Shown: one piece after another, positions 26,207-34,738 of the stretch
How the letters are laid out: each line of letters starts with the position of its first letter
Numbering within the stretch: the stretch's first letter is position 1
NCBI RefSeq assembly: GCF_001894825.1
Contig: NZ_BCWY01000002.1
Span: forward strand, 1 to 64,000
Length of the DNA: 64,000 nucleotides
Reading direction: 5' to 3'
Source: Rhodococcus jostii NBRC 16295
Lineage (GTDB): Bacteria; Actinomycetota; Actinomycetes; Mycobacteriales; Mycobacteriaceae
The notes under the pieces: model-generated
Database searches by the model: none
Seen by the model: the letters and a program-made list of their open reading frames with translations, nothing else
Told to the model about the DNA's origin: nothing
Program-made: the position numbers and the translations under genes

Positions 26207-26821
26207 CTACGACGGGGCGTCCCGACCGAGCGGCAGTCCGTTCTCGAGGAATTCGATGGCGCGCAGGGCGAGGGGCAGATCCCCCGGAAGCTGATCGACA
26301 ACTCCGAGGACGACGCCGACGATCGCCCCGGCGAGCGCGCGGACCTCGAAATCGTCGGCGGTGCGCCCGACCCTGCGTGCCATGACGCCCGCGATCATGT
26401 CGAGGCTGCGCACCATCTCCTGCATGAGGGCGCGTCGAAGTTCCGGGACCGAGTACAGCAGTTCCTGACGGTTCTGCTCGAACTCCATGTCTGCCTCGGA
26501 CAGACCGGCGAACACGGATTCGGCGGCCTTGCGGAACGCGGTGATCAGCGGGACGTCCGCCGGTTGCGCCTCGATGGCCTCGATCATGAGCGGATCGAGG
26601 TCGTCGGCGAGGACCAGTTGTTCCTTGGTGGGGAAGTACCGGAAGAACGTGCTCGGCGACACGTCGGCGGCCTCCGCGATCTGCTCGATCGTCGTCTCGG
26701 CGTAGCCCTGCTCCCGGAACAACCGAAACGCCTCGGAGCGGATCGTCAGCCGGGTGCGCGCCTTCTTCCGCTCCCGCAGGCCGGGTCGAGCATCAATGGA
26801 CATGTTCCGATTCTGACTCAT
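26207..26821 (-). CDS. TetR-family regulator of the adjacent MFS exporter
   Basis: This is a protein of 204 residues with an N-terminal TetR DNA-binding domain (ETTIEQIAEAADVSPSTFFRYFPTKEQLV) and a helical ligand domain ending LPLGRDAPS. Start ATG 26821 has AGGA at a good distance; alternatives are 26839 and 26803. The gene lies downstream of the MFS exporter and overlaps its end, so both are on one transcript. The 26-base inverted repeat in front of the exporter (28354-28379) is the likely operator, giving a self-regulated drug-efflux unit. It converges on lhgO. Confidence 0.9.
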   Translation of the reverse strand: MSQNRNMSIDARPGLRERKKARTRLTIRSEAFRLFREQGYAETTIEQIAEAADVSPSTFFRYFPTKEQLVLADDLDPLMIEAIEAQPADVPLITAFRKAAESVFAGLSEADMEFEQNRQELLYSVPELRRALMQEMVRSLDMIAGVMARRVGRTADDFEVRALAGAIVGVVLGVVDQLPGDLPLALRAIEFLENGLPLGRDAPS

Positions 26822-28334
26822 CCGGTTCCTGGGCTCCATCCTGCTCGGCGGCCGGGGTGTCGCGGGGTGTGAATCGTGCTGCGAGCACGACCGCGACGGC
26901 GCAGATGCCCGCGCAGATCCACAGCATGAGGCCCATCCCCGACACGAACGACGCCTGGACGTGCGCGAGTACCGACGGGTCGCCGGTCGTCTTGGCCACC
27001 GCGACCCCGGCGTTGACTCCGTCGCGAACCGGATCCACGTCCAGGTCTCCCAGTTCGGACCGGTAGCGGGTGGCGAGGACGGTGCCCAGCACCGCGACCC
27101 CGATTGTTCCGCCCGCCTGCCGCAGCGCCTGGATCAGGGCGGAGCCGGAACCGGAACGTTCGGCCGACAACGCACCCAGCGCCGCACCCATCGCCGCCGG
27201 CATCACGAAACCCATTCCCGCGCCGACGAGTGCGATCCACGCCGCCGTGAACCAGTACGCGGAATCGACGGAGGTCAGCGCGCCGGCCGCGAGACCCGCC
27301 GTGAGGAGGACGAACCCGATGACGATGACCGGCCGGGCCCCGGCCCGCCGAAGGAGTTGATCGCAGAGCCGGGTGCCGACCAGCAGTCCGCCGATCAACG
27401 GCAGCAGACGGAGGCCGCTACCGAGCGCGTCGACCCCGAGCACCGCCTGGAAGTACTGCGGCACCGTGAAGAACAGCCCGAACATCCCGAAGTTGACCAG
27501 GGTAGTGAAGATGGTGCCCCAGCGGAACCCGGGGCTGGCGAACAACGACATGTCGATCAGCGGGTGACCCGACCGCCGTTCCCACATCGCGAACAGTCCG
27601 AGCACCACCACGCCCGACGCGATCGACGTCAAGGCCAGTGCGTCACCCCAGCCGTCCTGACCGGACTTGATGAAACCGTAAGTGAGGCTGAGCAATCCGA
27701 GCGAAGACAGTGCGGCGCCGAGATAGTCGGTGGTCGATCGCACTTCGCTGCGCGATTCCGGTACCAGGGCCGCGACGGCGATCGCGCCGACGACGACGAG
27801 CGGCACGTTGATCAGGAACACCGATCCCCACCAGAAGTTCTCGAGCAGCCAGCCGCCGAGGATCGGCCCGAGGGGCAGGCCGATCGCGGTCGACGTCACC
27901 CAGATCGTCAATGCCCGCGACCGTTCGTCCGCGTCGGGGAACAGGACGGGCAGCACCGCCATCGACAGCGGCATCATCACGGCGGCTCCCAGCCCGAGCA
28001 GCGTGCGTCCGGCGATCAGCTGACCCGACGTGCTCGCGTAGCTGCAGAGCAGCGACGCGATTCCGAACAGAACGAGGGCGCCGAGCAGCAGTTTCTTGCG
28101 GCCGTAGCGGTCACCGAGCGCCCCGGCCGGCAGGAGCGCTGCGGCGAGCACCAGCGTGTACGCCGAGCTGAACCATTGCAGTTGCGAGTTGTCCGCGCCG
28201 AGATCGACTGCCAGCGTCGGCAGCGCCACCGTCAGCACCGTGATGTCGAGGCCGATGGTCAGCATGGCCACGGACAGGGCTCCGAGCGCCCACCAGCGGC
28301 GAGGGACGACCTCGATTACCGTCGTTTCACTCAT
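26793..28334 (-). CDS. MFS drug/H+ antiporter, DHA2 (14-TMS) type
   Basis: This is a protein of 513 residues with 14 predicted membrane helices, characteristic of EmrB/QacA-type exporters. Motif A GDRYGRKKLLLG is present after helix 2, and motif C-like GLPLGPILGGWL lies in helix 5. The N-terminal DITVLTVALPTLAVDL pattern is also typical. It should export amphipathic drugs or toxic metabolites in exchange for protons. The start at 28334 has TGGAG. A near-perfect inverted repeat lies 20 bases upstream, and a TetR gene follows in the same operon; together these indicate induction by a transported compound. Confidence 0.93.
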   Translation of the reverse strand: MSETTVIEVVPRRWWALGALSVAMLTIGLDITVLTVALPTLAVDLGADNSQLQWFSSAYTLVLAAALLPAGALGDRYGRKKLLLGALVLFGIASLLCSYASTSGQLIAGRTLLGLGAAVMMPLSMAVLPVLFPDADERSRALTIWVTSTAIGLPLGPILGGWLLENFWWGSVFLINVPLVVVGAIAVAALVPESRSEVRSTTDYLGAALSSLGLLSLTYGFIKSGQDGWGDALALTSIASGVVVLGLFAMWERRSGHPLIDMSLFASPGFRWGTIFTTLVNFGMFGLFFTVPQYFQAVLGVDALGSGLRLLPLIGGLLVGTRLCDQLLRRAGARPVIVIGFVLLTAGLAAGALTSVDSAYWFTAAWIALVGAGMGFVMPAAMGAALGALSAERSGSGSALIQALRQAGGTIGVAVLGTVLATRYRSELGDLDVDPVRDGVNAGVAVAKTTGDPSVLAHVQASFVSGMGLMLWICAGICAVAVVLAARFTPRDTPAAEQDGAQEPDESESEHVH

Positions 28335-28353
28335 GACAGCTCCACTCGAAAGG

Positions 28354-28379
28354 AAGTTACTATATTTTGATAGTAGCTT
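28354..28379. promoter_or_regulatory. TetR-type operator upstream of MFS exporter
   Basis: The arms AAGTTACTAT (28354-28363) and ATAGTAGCTT (28370-28379) pair with one mismatch around a 6-base ATTTTG centre. The stretch is strongly AT-rich in a GC-rich background. It lies 20 bases upstream of the exporter ATG, where it would overlap the promoter. The TetR gene in the same operon is the natural binding protein. Confidence 0.7.
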
Positions 28380-28414
28380 TCACTTTGTGGCTGTCAAGGG
28401 CTGGGACTGCTGGG

Positions 28415-29812
28415 TCAGCGCCGGCGCATCTGCAGGGTGAAGCCCTCGGGCATGAGGGTGAGCCGTTCGGCGACCTTCAACCGGTAGTCGGGGTCGCCCA
28501 CGATGTCGTAGCGGCGCAGGATCGTCCCGAGAACCAGCACCGCCTCGTGGAGAGCGAACTGTCTTCCGATGCAGGCGCGCTCGCCCGTCCCGAACGGCTT
28601 GTACACGTGCGCGGGACGGGACCGGATGCGCTCGGGCAGGAAATTGTCGGGGTCGAACGCCTCGGGGTTCTCGCCCCACACTGGGTCGCGGTGCAGGGCG
28701 GGGATGAGGACGAGGACCCAGTCGCCGACCTTCATCGGGTACTTGCCCACGAGGGTGGTGTCGACGGTCGCCTCCCTGCCGTACGCGGGAGCGGTCGGCC
28801 ACAGCCGCAACGATTCGTCCAGCACCCGGCGCACGTAGCGGAGCTTGGCGATCTGCTCGAACGCCGGTTCGTCGTCACCCCAGACGGCGTCGACCTCCGC
28901 CTGCGCCCTCGCGAGCACCTCTGGGTGCCGCGACAGGTAGTAGAGGGCGAACGACAGTGCGCCCGAAGTGGTCTCGTGTCCCGCCACCAGGAACGTGACC
29001 ACCTGGTGGCGGATGTTCAACTCGTCGATCCGGTTGGGGTCGTCCTCCCGGGCAGCCCGCAGCATGAGTTCGAGCAGGTCCTCGGGGCCCGCCTCGGCGC
29101 TGTCCCGGCGGGCGCGGATCACCTCGTCGACGACCTCGGCCATGTGCTCCAGGTTGGCGACGTTGCGGCGATCCGACCGTCGCGCCAGCAGTCGTCCGAG
29201 CGCCGAGGACTTCACGAAAGTGGTGCGCTGCGAATGGCTCAGCGCCCCGACCATCGCCTGCACGAACGGGTGCGGACGCTCCCGGGTGAACGAGTCGAAC
29301 GAGTAACTGAAGCCGGTGCGTCCGATGGTCTCGAGCGTCAGCTTCGTCATGTCGGACGACACGTCGACGGGGGTGCCGTCCGCGCGGAGGTCCCAGTGTT
29401 CCGTCAGTTCGCCCGCGACATCCAGCATCGTGCGGTGATACGAGCGCATCGCGGATTTCGTGAACGCCGGGGCGAGCAGGTTGTGCGCCTTGCTCCAGTT
29501 CGGCTCGTGGTTGTACGCGGTGAACAGTCCGTCGCCGCCGACCTCGCGCAGCGACGCGACGCCGGGCGCCAGGTGCTTCGCGAACCGGGATTCGTCGGAG
29601 AGTTCCGCCGCCATGTCTGCACCGGACGCGAACACGAACCGGTTGCCGAGGACGTTGCGCTCGAAGATGGGCCCGAGCCTGCTGCCGATCTCCATCGAAT
29701 TCTGCAGGGGAGTGCGGATGCTGATCCCGAAGACGTCGCCGACGACGGGAAGCCGCCATCGAGGATGCGGGATGGTCGCCTCCGCCGTGGTGTGCAGTGA
29801 TCCGACGCTCAT
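28415..29812 (-). CDS. Cytochrome P450, CYP102 (BM3)-like haem domain without reductase
   Basis: This is a protein of 465 residues. P450 landmarks are AGHETT at 277-282, ESLR at 333-336, and the haem loop FGTGERACIGRQFALHEA with Cys414. The loop, the tail (LTLMPEGFTLQMRRR) and the LVAGHETTSGALSFALYYL helix resemble the haem domain of Bacillus BM3-type fatty-acid hydroxylases. Here the gene stops right after the haem domain, so no fused flavoprotein reductase exists and none is encoded next to it. A fatty-acid or similar long-chain substrate is likely. It is divergent from a TetR gene, and two 16-base direct repeats lie in the shared promoter. Confidence 0.92.
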   Translation of the reverse strand: MSVGSLHTTAEATIPHPRWRLPVVGDVFGISIRTPLQNSMEIGSRLGPIFERNVLGNRFVFASGADMAAELSDESRFAKHLAPGVASLREVGGDGLFTAYNHEPNWSKAHNLLAPAFTKSAMRSYHRTMLDVAGELTEHWDLRADGTPVDVSSDMTKLTLETIGRTGFSYSFDSFTRERPHPFVQAMVGALSHSQRTTFVKSSALGRLLARRSDRRNVANLEHMAEVVDEVIRARRDSAEAGPEDLLELMLRAAREDDPNRIDELNIRHQVVTFLVAGHETTSGALSFALYYLSRHPEVLARAQAEVDAVWGDDEPAFEQIAKLRYVRRVLDESLRLWPTAPAYGREATVDTTLVGKYPMKVGDWVLVLIPALHRDPVWGENPEAFDPDNFLPERIRSRPAHVYKPFGTGERACIGRQFALHEAVLVLGTILRRYDIVGDPDYRLKVAERLTLMPEGFTLQMRRR

Positions 29813-29841
29813 TGTCGACCCCCGTGTCGATGTGGGCTGCG

Positions 29842-29891
29842 TTACTGAATTGGTGTCTAGTACGCAAGGTACGCCTTACTGAACCGGTGTC
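29842..29891. promoter_or_regulatory. Pair of 16-base direct repeats between P450 and tetR
   Basis: TTACTGAATTGGTGTC (29842-29857) and TTACTGAACCGGTGTC (29876-29891) match at 14 of 16 positions. Their starts are 34 bases apart, about three helical turns. They occupy most of the 98-base gap between the P450 start and the tetR start. They are the probable binding sites of that TetR protein, controlling both genes. Confidence 0.65.
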
Positions 29892-29910
29892 AAGCAGTAC
29901 CGTGACTGGC

Positions 29911-30495
29911 ATGACCAGCGCCCGTCGTCGCCTCGCTCCCGAGCAGCGCCGCGCGCAACTGCTCGACATCGGCGCGCGGCTGTTCGCGGACCGCCCGTAC
30001 GAGGACGTCTGGATCGAGGAGGTCGCGGAACTCGCCGAGGTGTCGCGCGGTTTGATGTACCACTACTTCCCGACGAAGCGGGATTTCTTCGCCGCGATCG
30101 TCGAACGCGAATCCGACAGGTTGCTCGAGGTGACGGCACCCGACTCCACACTCCCCGTCGAGGAACAGGTCGCGGCCGGCCTCGACGCGTACTTCGAGCA
30201 CGTCGCCGGACACCGGCACGGCGTCCGGGCCATCAACCACGGGGCGCTGTCGGCCGACGCCGACATCCGGGCCATCGTCGAGCGGGAACTCGACGCCCAG
30301 CAGCGGCGCATCGTCGACGCGCTCGATCCCCCCGACAGTGAGCGGGAACTCGTCGGCGTCGCGGTGCGTGGATGGATCGCCTTCGTCCGCGCCGTCTGCA
30401 TGGACTGGCTCGACCACCCGTCGATCGCGGAGAGCGAGCTACGTGAACTCTGCCTCCGCTCGCTCCGGGGCATGCTGGGTGGGCGGCTCGACTGA
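29911..30495 (+). CDS. TetR-family regulator (probable regulator of the CYP102-like P450)
   Basis: This is a protein of 194 residues. The N-terminal domain (about 8-55; YEDVWIEEVAELAEVSRGLMYHYFPTKRDF) is a clear TetR helix-turn-helix; the C-terminal helices contain a conserved HGALSADADIRAIVE segment. The ATG at 29911 fits the domain start; a GTG three codons earlier is possible. The gene is divergent from the P450 and probably represses both promoters from the direct repeats in between. No ligand can be inferred; a fatty acid or its CoA ester would fit the P450. Confidence 0.9.
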   Translation: MTSARRRLAPEQRRAQLLDIGARLFADRPYEDVWIEEVAELAEVSRGLMYHYFPTKRDFFAAIVERESDRLLEVTAPDSTLPVEEQVAAGLDAYFEHVAGHRHGVRAINHGALSADADIRAIVERELDAQQRRIVDALDPPDSERELVGVAVRGWIAFVRAVCMDWLDHPSIAESELRELCLRSLRGMLGGRLD

Positions 30496-30604
30496 GCCAC
30501 CCCCGGTTACCGGTCGGCCACAGCCGAGGGGGCCGGACACGGCTGCCGCCTCCCGGTCCGGGCGAAGGTGTGAATGTCGATGACGTGTAGTCAAAGGGTA
30601 GCAC

Positions 30605-30623
30605 TGAAATAAATCAGTTGATA
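30605..30623. promoter_or_regulatory. 19-base element upstream of class II aldolase, shared with lysR promoter
   Basis: The element reads TGAAATAAATCAGTTGATA. It matches the element at 34641-34659 in front of the LysR gene at 18 of 19 positions. The site lies 42 bases upstream of the aldolase ATG, in an AT-rich island. Inside it ATCAGTTGAT has dyad symmetry (ATCA/TGAT), compatible with a LysR-type box. The gap 30496-30604 holds no gene. Confidence 0.6.
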
Positions 30624-30664
30624 TATTTAAGCTGAAATCCCTTCTGTGATCAAGGAGATCCCGC

Positions 30665-31450
30665 ATGAGTGCACCCACCGTTACGCCGCAGGACCGGACG
30701 GAGCCGGTGAAGACCGAGGCGGAACTGCGTCGTGAACTCGCGGCGGTGTACCGCCTGCTGGCGCATTTCAAGATGACCGACCTGATCTTCACGCACGTCT
30801 CGGTTCGGCTTCCCGGACCCGAACATCACTTCCTGATCAACCCGTACGGCCTCCTCTTCGAGGAGATCACCGCCTCCAACCTGGTGAAGATCGGACTCGA
30901 CGGCGAACTCGTCGAACCGTCCGAATACCGCGTCAACCCTGCGGGATTCGTGATCCACGGAGCGATCCACGAGGCCCGGGCGGATGCGCAGTGCGTGCTG
31001 CACACGCACACGAAGGCCGGGTGCGCGGTCGCCGCGCAGGAGCACGGACTGCTGCCGTTGAATCAGATCTCGATGGAGTTCTACAACCGGGTCGGCTACC
31101 ACGACTACGAGGGCATCGCGCTCAACATGGCCGAACGGGAACGTCTGGTCGAGGACCTCGGGAACCACCCCGCGATGATCCTGCGCAATCACGGACTGCT
31201 CACCGTGGGCGAGTCGCCCGCCGAGGCGTTTCTGCGAATGTTCTATCTGGAGAAGGCCTGCGACATCCAGATCGCCGCCCAGGCGTCGGGGGAACTGCGG
31301 GTGCCCTCGCCCGAGATCGCCGAGCGCACCGCGCGGCAGTTCGCCGGCGAGGCGGCCACGGACGACTACACCGACGATCAGGCCTACGAGATGGCGTGGG
31401 CGGCTCTGCTGCGGTTGCTGGATCGGACCGCCCCCGACTACAAGGACTGA
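30665..31450 (+). CDS. Class II aldolase/adducin family protein
   Basis: This is a protein of 261 residues. The zinc-binding histidines are recognisable in HTHTKAG and in RNHGLLTVG, and the early motif DLIFTHVSVRLPG is typical of L-fuculose/L-ribulose-phosphate-type aldolases and the related adducin-like enzymes. The expected reaction is retro-aldol cleavage, epimerisation or decarboxylation of a small hydroxy-acid or sugar phosphate. AAGGAG precedes the ATG. It is transcribed alone and converges on the 2-hydroxyacid dehydrogenase gene, nine bases away. An upstream 19-base element shared with the LysR promoter suggests membership of the same regulon as the transporter and dehydrogenase. Confidence 0.88.
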   Translation: MSAPTVTPQDRTEPVKTEAELRRELAAVYRLLAHFKMTDLIFTHVSVRLPGPEHHFLINPYGLLFEEITASNLVKIGLDGELVEPSEYRVNPAGFVIHGAIHEARADAQCVLHTHTKAGCAVAAQEHGLLPLNQISMEFYNRVGYHDYEGIALNMAERERLVEDLGNHPAMILRNHGLLTVGESPAEAFLRMFYLEKACDIQIAAQASGELRVPSPEIAERTARQFAGEAATDDYTDDQAYEMAWAALLRLLDRTAPDYKD

Positions 31451-31459
31451 CGGAAGCGA

Positions 31460-32419
31460 TCACATCCCCGGTGCGGCAACGACTCCCACCGGGGATGTGC
31501 CCGTCAGGACCGCCGCGACGTTGTGCGCGGACTGCCGTGCCAGTGTCTGCGCGACCTGCGGTGAGTACCACGCGGCGTGCGGTGTGATCACGAGGTTGGG
31601 GATCGTCAGGGCCGGATCATCCTGTGCGGGTGGTTCGTTCGGCAGCACGTCGACGGCGGCCCCGGCCAGGTGGCCGGCGCACAGCGCTGCCCCCAGCGCG
31701 TCGTGGTCGACGAGACCGCCGCGGGAGACGTTCACCAGATACGCGCCGCGGGTCATCGCGGACAGGGCGCGCGCGTCGATCAGCCCCCGCGTCTCGGACG
31801 TGAGGGGAACGTGCAGGCTCAGGACGTCGGAGCGGCGCAGCAGATCCTCGAACCCGACCACCTCGACGCCCTCGGCCGCCAGTTCCCCGGCTCGGTCGCT
31901 CAGACCGCGGCCGCTGACGAGCACGGTCATCCCCACCGCCCGGGCCCGCTCGGCAAAAGCGGCGGCGGTCCGGCCGAAACCGTAGAGGCCCAGCACGGTT
32001 CCCGCGATTCGCCGCGGCGGGGCGGCGGTCACGTCCCAGCCGCCCGCGTGCACCGACCTGTCGAGGGTATGGGTGGAACGGAGCAGGCCGAGGGTGAGCG
32101 CGAGCGCGTGGTCCGCGACCTCCTCGGTGCAGTAGTCCACGGCCCGCGTCACCCACAGACCGCGTTCGCGTGCCGCCGGCACCGGCAGGTGGTCGTATCC
32201 GGCGGAGGTGGCCGACAGCAGTCGCAGGTCCGGGAGGTCCGACAAGTGCCGGGGCTCGAGCCCGGTGATCTCCGGTCCGACGAGAAGCGCGATGATGCCG
32301 GGGCCGCACGGGATCTCGGACTGGTGCACCACCTCGACGGAGATGCCCTCGGTGGCAAGCGAATCGGACAGCTCTCGGGAGGGTATGAAGTCGTCGAGGA
32401 CGACGACGCGGTCGGTCAC
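31460..32419 (-). CDS. D-2-hydroxyacid dehydrogenase (NAD-dependent)
   Basis: This is a protein of 319 residues with the D-isomer-specific 2-hydroxyacid dehydrogenase fold. The dinucleotide motif is VLGLYGFGRTAAAFA (144-149 glycines), and the catalytic residues are Arg233 (NVSRGGLVD), Glu262 (LPNEPP) and His281 (PHAAWYS). It reduces a 2-keto acid or oxidises a D-2-hydroxy acid. The start is a GTG overlapping the stop of the upstream TetR gene (GTGA). As the last gene after a sodium:solute symporter and a TetR, it probably handles the imported organic acid. Confidence 0.9.
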   Translation of the reverse strand: MTDRVVVLDDFIPSRELSDSLATEGISVEVVHQSEIPCGPGIIALLVGPEITGLEPRHLSDLPDLRLLSATSAGYDHLPVPAARERGLWVTRAVDYCTEEVADHALALTLGLLRSTHTLDRSVHAGGWDVTAAPPRRIAGTVLGLYGFGRTAAAFAERARAVGMTVLVSGRGLSDRAGELAAEGVEVVGFEDLLRRSDVLSLHVPLTSETRGLIDARALSAMTRGAYLVNVSRGGLVDHDALGAALCAGHLAGAAVDVLPNEPPAQDDPALTIPNLVITPHAAWYSPQVAQTLARQSAHNVAAVLTGTSPVGVVAAPGM

Positions 32420-33042
32420 GTGACTGCCCCCGCGTCCTCGGTGGTCCGTCGCACGGCGGCGTCGACGCAGCGGGCGGCCACATCCCCGGTGCTGATCGCG
32501 TCCATGACAACGGGATCCAGGATGGCCTGCAACGCAAGACCGTCGGTCAGTGCCACCAGTGCGACGGTGACGGCGTCCGCGTCGAGGTCGGCGGAGACGG
32601 TGCCGTCCTGCTGTGCGGCGACGACCGCCCCGCGCACGACGCCCCGCCACCGGGCGAGGAAGGCGGCGATCTCACCGCGCGCCGTTTCCTCGGCCGCGCC
32701 CTCCGCGTAGAAGAACAGGAACACGCGGGTCATCGCCAGTCGGCGTTCGTCGAGCGGCAGGATGCTGGCGGTGATGTTCCGTAGCTTCTCGATCGGGCCG
32801 GCGCCCTCCTCGTCGAGGATCGCGCGATACAGGTCGCCCTGGATGTCGCCGGCCCGGCGAAGCGCCGCGAGGAGCAGTTCGTGCCGGGACCCGAAGTAGT
32901 GGTTCAACACTCCGGTCGACCACCCGCTCTCCTCCGCCACCGCGCGCGTGGTGACGGCGGAGATCCCCTCCCGGGCGATCAACGCGAGAACGGCGTCGGC
33001 GAGCGCCAGTCTCCGCTCGTCGTGGTCGACGATCTTCGGCAC
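32416..33042 (-). CDS. TetR-family regulator, BetI-like
   Basis: This is a protein of 208 residues. The N-terminal helix-turn-helix (ISAVTTRAVAEESGWSTGVLNHYFGSRHELLLAAL) and the C-terminal helices (FLFFYAEGAAEE, VALTDGLALQAILDP) are like the BetI subgroup. It starts with GTG 33042, supported by GGGAGG. It lies between the symporter and the dehydrogenase in one operon and may repress that operon in the absence of substrate. The coupling to both neighbours is tight (34 bases to the symporter, GTGA overlap with the dehydrogenase). Confidence 0.9.
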   Translation of the reverse strand: MPKIVDHDERRLALADAVLALIAREGISAVTTRAVAEESGWSTGVLNHYFGSRHELLLAALRRAGDIQGDLYRAILDEEGAGPIEKLRNITASILPLDERRLAMTRVFLFFYAEGAAEETARGEIAAFLARWRGVVRGAVVAAQQDGTVSADLDADAVTVALVALTDGLALQAILDPVVMDAISTGDVAARCVDAAVRRTTEDAGAVT

Positions 33043-33076
33043 GATCTTTCCTCCCGTTAGTACGCGCTGTCGCCAA

Positions 33077-34558
33077 TCAGGCTATCGGTGCCGGGGCCCG
33101 CTCCGGCTCTTCCTCCTCCTCGGCTTTTCCCGATACCCGCGCATTCCACACCGACATGACGTTCGCCGGGGTTGGTGTGGTGAACAGGCTGGTCGCCACG
33201 AACACCAGCAGTGCGCTGACGAGTCCGACGTACACGGGCTCGTTGGCCATGACGTCGCCGACGACGAACATCGTCGCGATGGTCGCCACGGTGCCCACCG
33301 CCATCGCGGCCATGGCGGCCGTTCCGGTGGCGCGCTTCCAGACCAGTCCGCCGAGGATGGGGACGAGGAGCCCGCCGACCAGGATGTCGTAGGCGATGGT
33401 CAGCGCGGACACGATGTCGTTGATGAGTGCCGCGATCACGATACTGACGAGGCCGATCACGATCACGTAGAGGCGGTTGCCGCGCACGTCGGCTTCCGGG
33501 TCGGACGTGTCGAGTTCGGGCCGGGTCCGGCCGAAGATCTGGGCGATCAGCGGCAGGACGTCCTGCCGGGCCACCGTGGCGGTGGCGATCAGGGCGCCGG
33601 ACGCGGTCGACATCATCGCGGCGACCGCGGCGGCGAGAACGATGCCGCTGAGACCGACGGGCAGGACGTGCACGGCGACGTCGGCGTACACGTCGTCGGA
33701 CGAACCGATGTCGGGCATGAGGGCCGACGCGGCCAGGCCGATCAGCGCGCCCGCGACGCCGTACAGCAGGCAGTAGATACCGGCGGTGATGCCGCCCCAG
33801 CGTGCGACCTCCGGCGACTTCGCGGTGAACACGCGCTGCCAGATGTCCTGGCCGATGAGGATGCCGAGGGTGTAGACGACGAAGAACGTGATGATGGTGC
33901 CGGTGCCGATGGTGCCGAGCCCGAGTGCCTGCTCGCCCACACGTTCCTTGATGCCGGCGTAGCCGCCGGCCTTGCTCCAAGTGAACGGGAGAAGCAGGAC
34001 GAAGACGCCGATGGTCTTGATGACGAACTGCACGACGTCGGTGAGCGTGATCGACCACATGCCGCCCATCGCGGAGTAGGCGACGACGATGAGGCCGCCG
34101 AGGACGACCGACAGGGTCCGGTCGAATCCGAACAGGACGTTGAAGATGGTGGCGTAGGCGATCGTCGAGGTGACGGTGAGCATGAGGGTGTACGCCATCA
34201 TCACGAGGCCTGATGCTCCGGTGGCGTCGATGCCGTAGCGGAGTTTGAGCATGCCGGAGACGGTGTAGACCTTCAGTCGCTGGATCCGCGCGGCGAAGAG
34301 CAGGCTGAGCAGCAGCACACCCGCGGCGATCGACACGACCAGCCACATTCCGGAGATGCCGTACTTGTAGCCGAGGCCGACGCCGCCGACGGTGGAGGCG
34401 CCGCCGATGACGACGGCCGCCATGGTGCTGGTGTACAGGAATCCGCCGAGGCGTCGGCCTGCGACGAGGTACTCGCTGGAGTTGCTCGCCCGCCGTTTGC
34501 CCCACCAGCCGAACGCGAGCATCGCGCCCAGGTAGATCAGGATGATGGTGATGTCCAT
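33077..34558 (-). CDS. Sodium:solute symporter (SSS family)
   Basis: This is a protein of 493 residues with about 13 membrane helices, typical of the SSS family. Sodium-site-like segments include GGASTVGGVGLGYKYG in the second helix and MMSTASGALIATATVARQD in the eighth. The C-terminus is acidic and cytoplasmic. It likely takes up an organic acid, amino acid or similar small anion with sodium. It is the first gene of the symporter/TetR/2-hydroxyacid dehydrogenase operon and divergent from LysR; the intervening 180 bases hold the 19-base regulatory element. Confidence 0.92.
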   Translation of the reverse strand: MDITIILIYLGAMLAFGWWGKRRASNSSEYLVAGRRLGGFLYTSTMAAVVIGGASTVGGVGLGYKYGISGMWLVVSIAAGVLLLSLLFAARIQRLKVYTVSGMLKLRYGIDATGASGLVMMAYTLMLTVTSTIAYATIFNVLFGFDRTLSVVLGGLIVVAYSAMGGMWSITLTDVVQFVIKTIGVFVLLLPFTWSKAGGYAGIKERVGEQALGLGTIGTGTIITFFVVYTLGILIGQDIWQRVFTAKSPEVARWGGITAGIYCLLYGVAGALIGLAASALMPDIGSSDDVYADVAVHVLPVGLSGIVLAAAVAAMMSTASGALIATATVARQDVLPLIAQIFGRTRPELDTSDPEADVRGNRLYVIVIGLVSIVIAALINDIVSALTIAYDILVGGLLVPILGGLVWKRATGTAAMAAMAVGTVATIATMFVVGDVMANEPVYVGLVSALLVFVATSLFTTPTPANVMSVWNARVSGKAEEEEEPERAPAPIA

Positions 34559-34640
34559 GGTGCGTCCTCACGTGGTCCTAGCGGATCGGTCGGTGCGGGT
34601 CTCGTCAGACCGTTGCTTAGACCGTAGGAGAACATTGACG

Positions 34641-34659
34641 TGAAATAAATCACTTGATA
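34641..34659. promoter_or_regulatory. 19-base regulatory element between symporter and lysR
   Basis: TGAAATAAATCACTTGATA lies in the AT-rich part of the divergent region between the symporter (start 34558) and lysR (start 34739). It contains the dyad ATCACTTGAT and is followed by further ATCA/TGAA half sites. It matches the element at 30605 at 18 of 19 positions. The neighbouring LysR is the likely binder, acting on its own promoter, the symporter operon and the class II aldolase. Confidence 0.62.
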
Positions 34660-34738
34660 CAAATAATCACTTCAGAAAATCCTGAAGTAACGGTGCGAGC
34701 CAGCTCACACCCTGTTTTCGACCCGCCGGAGGAGTGCG

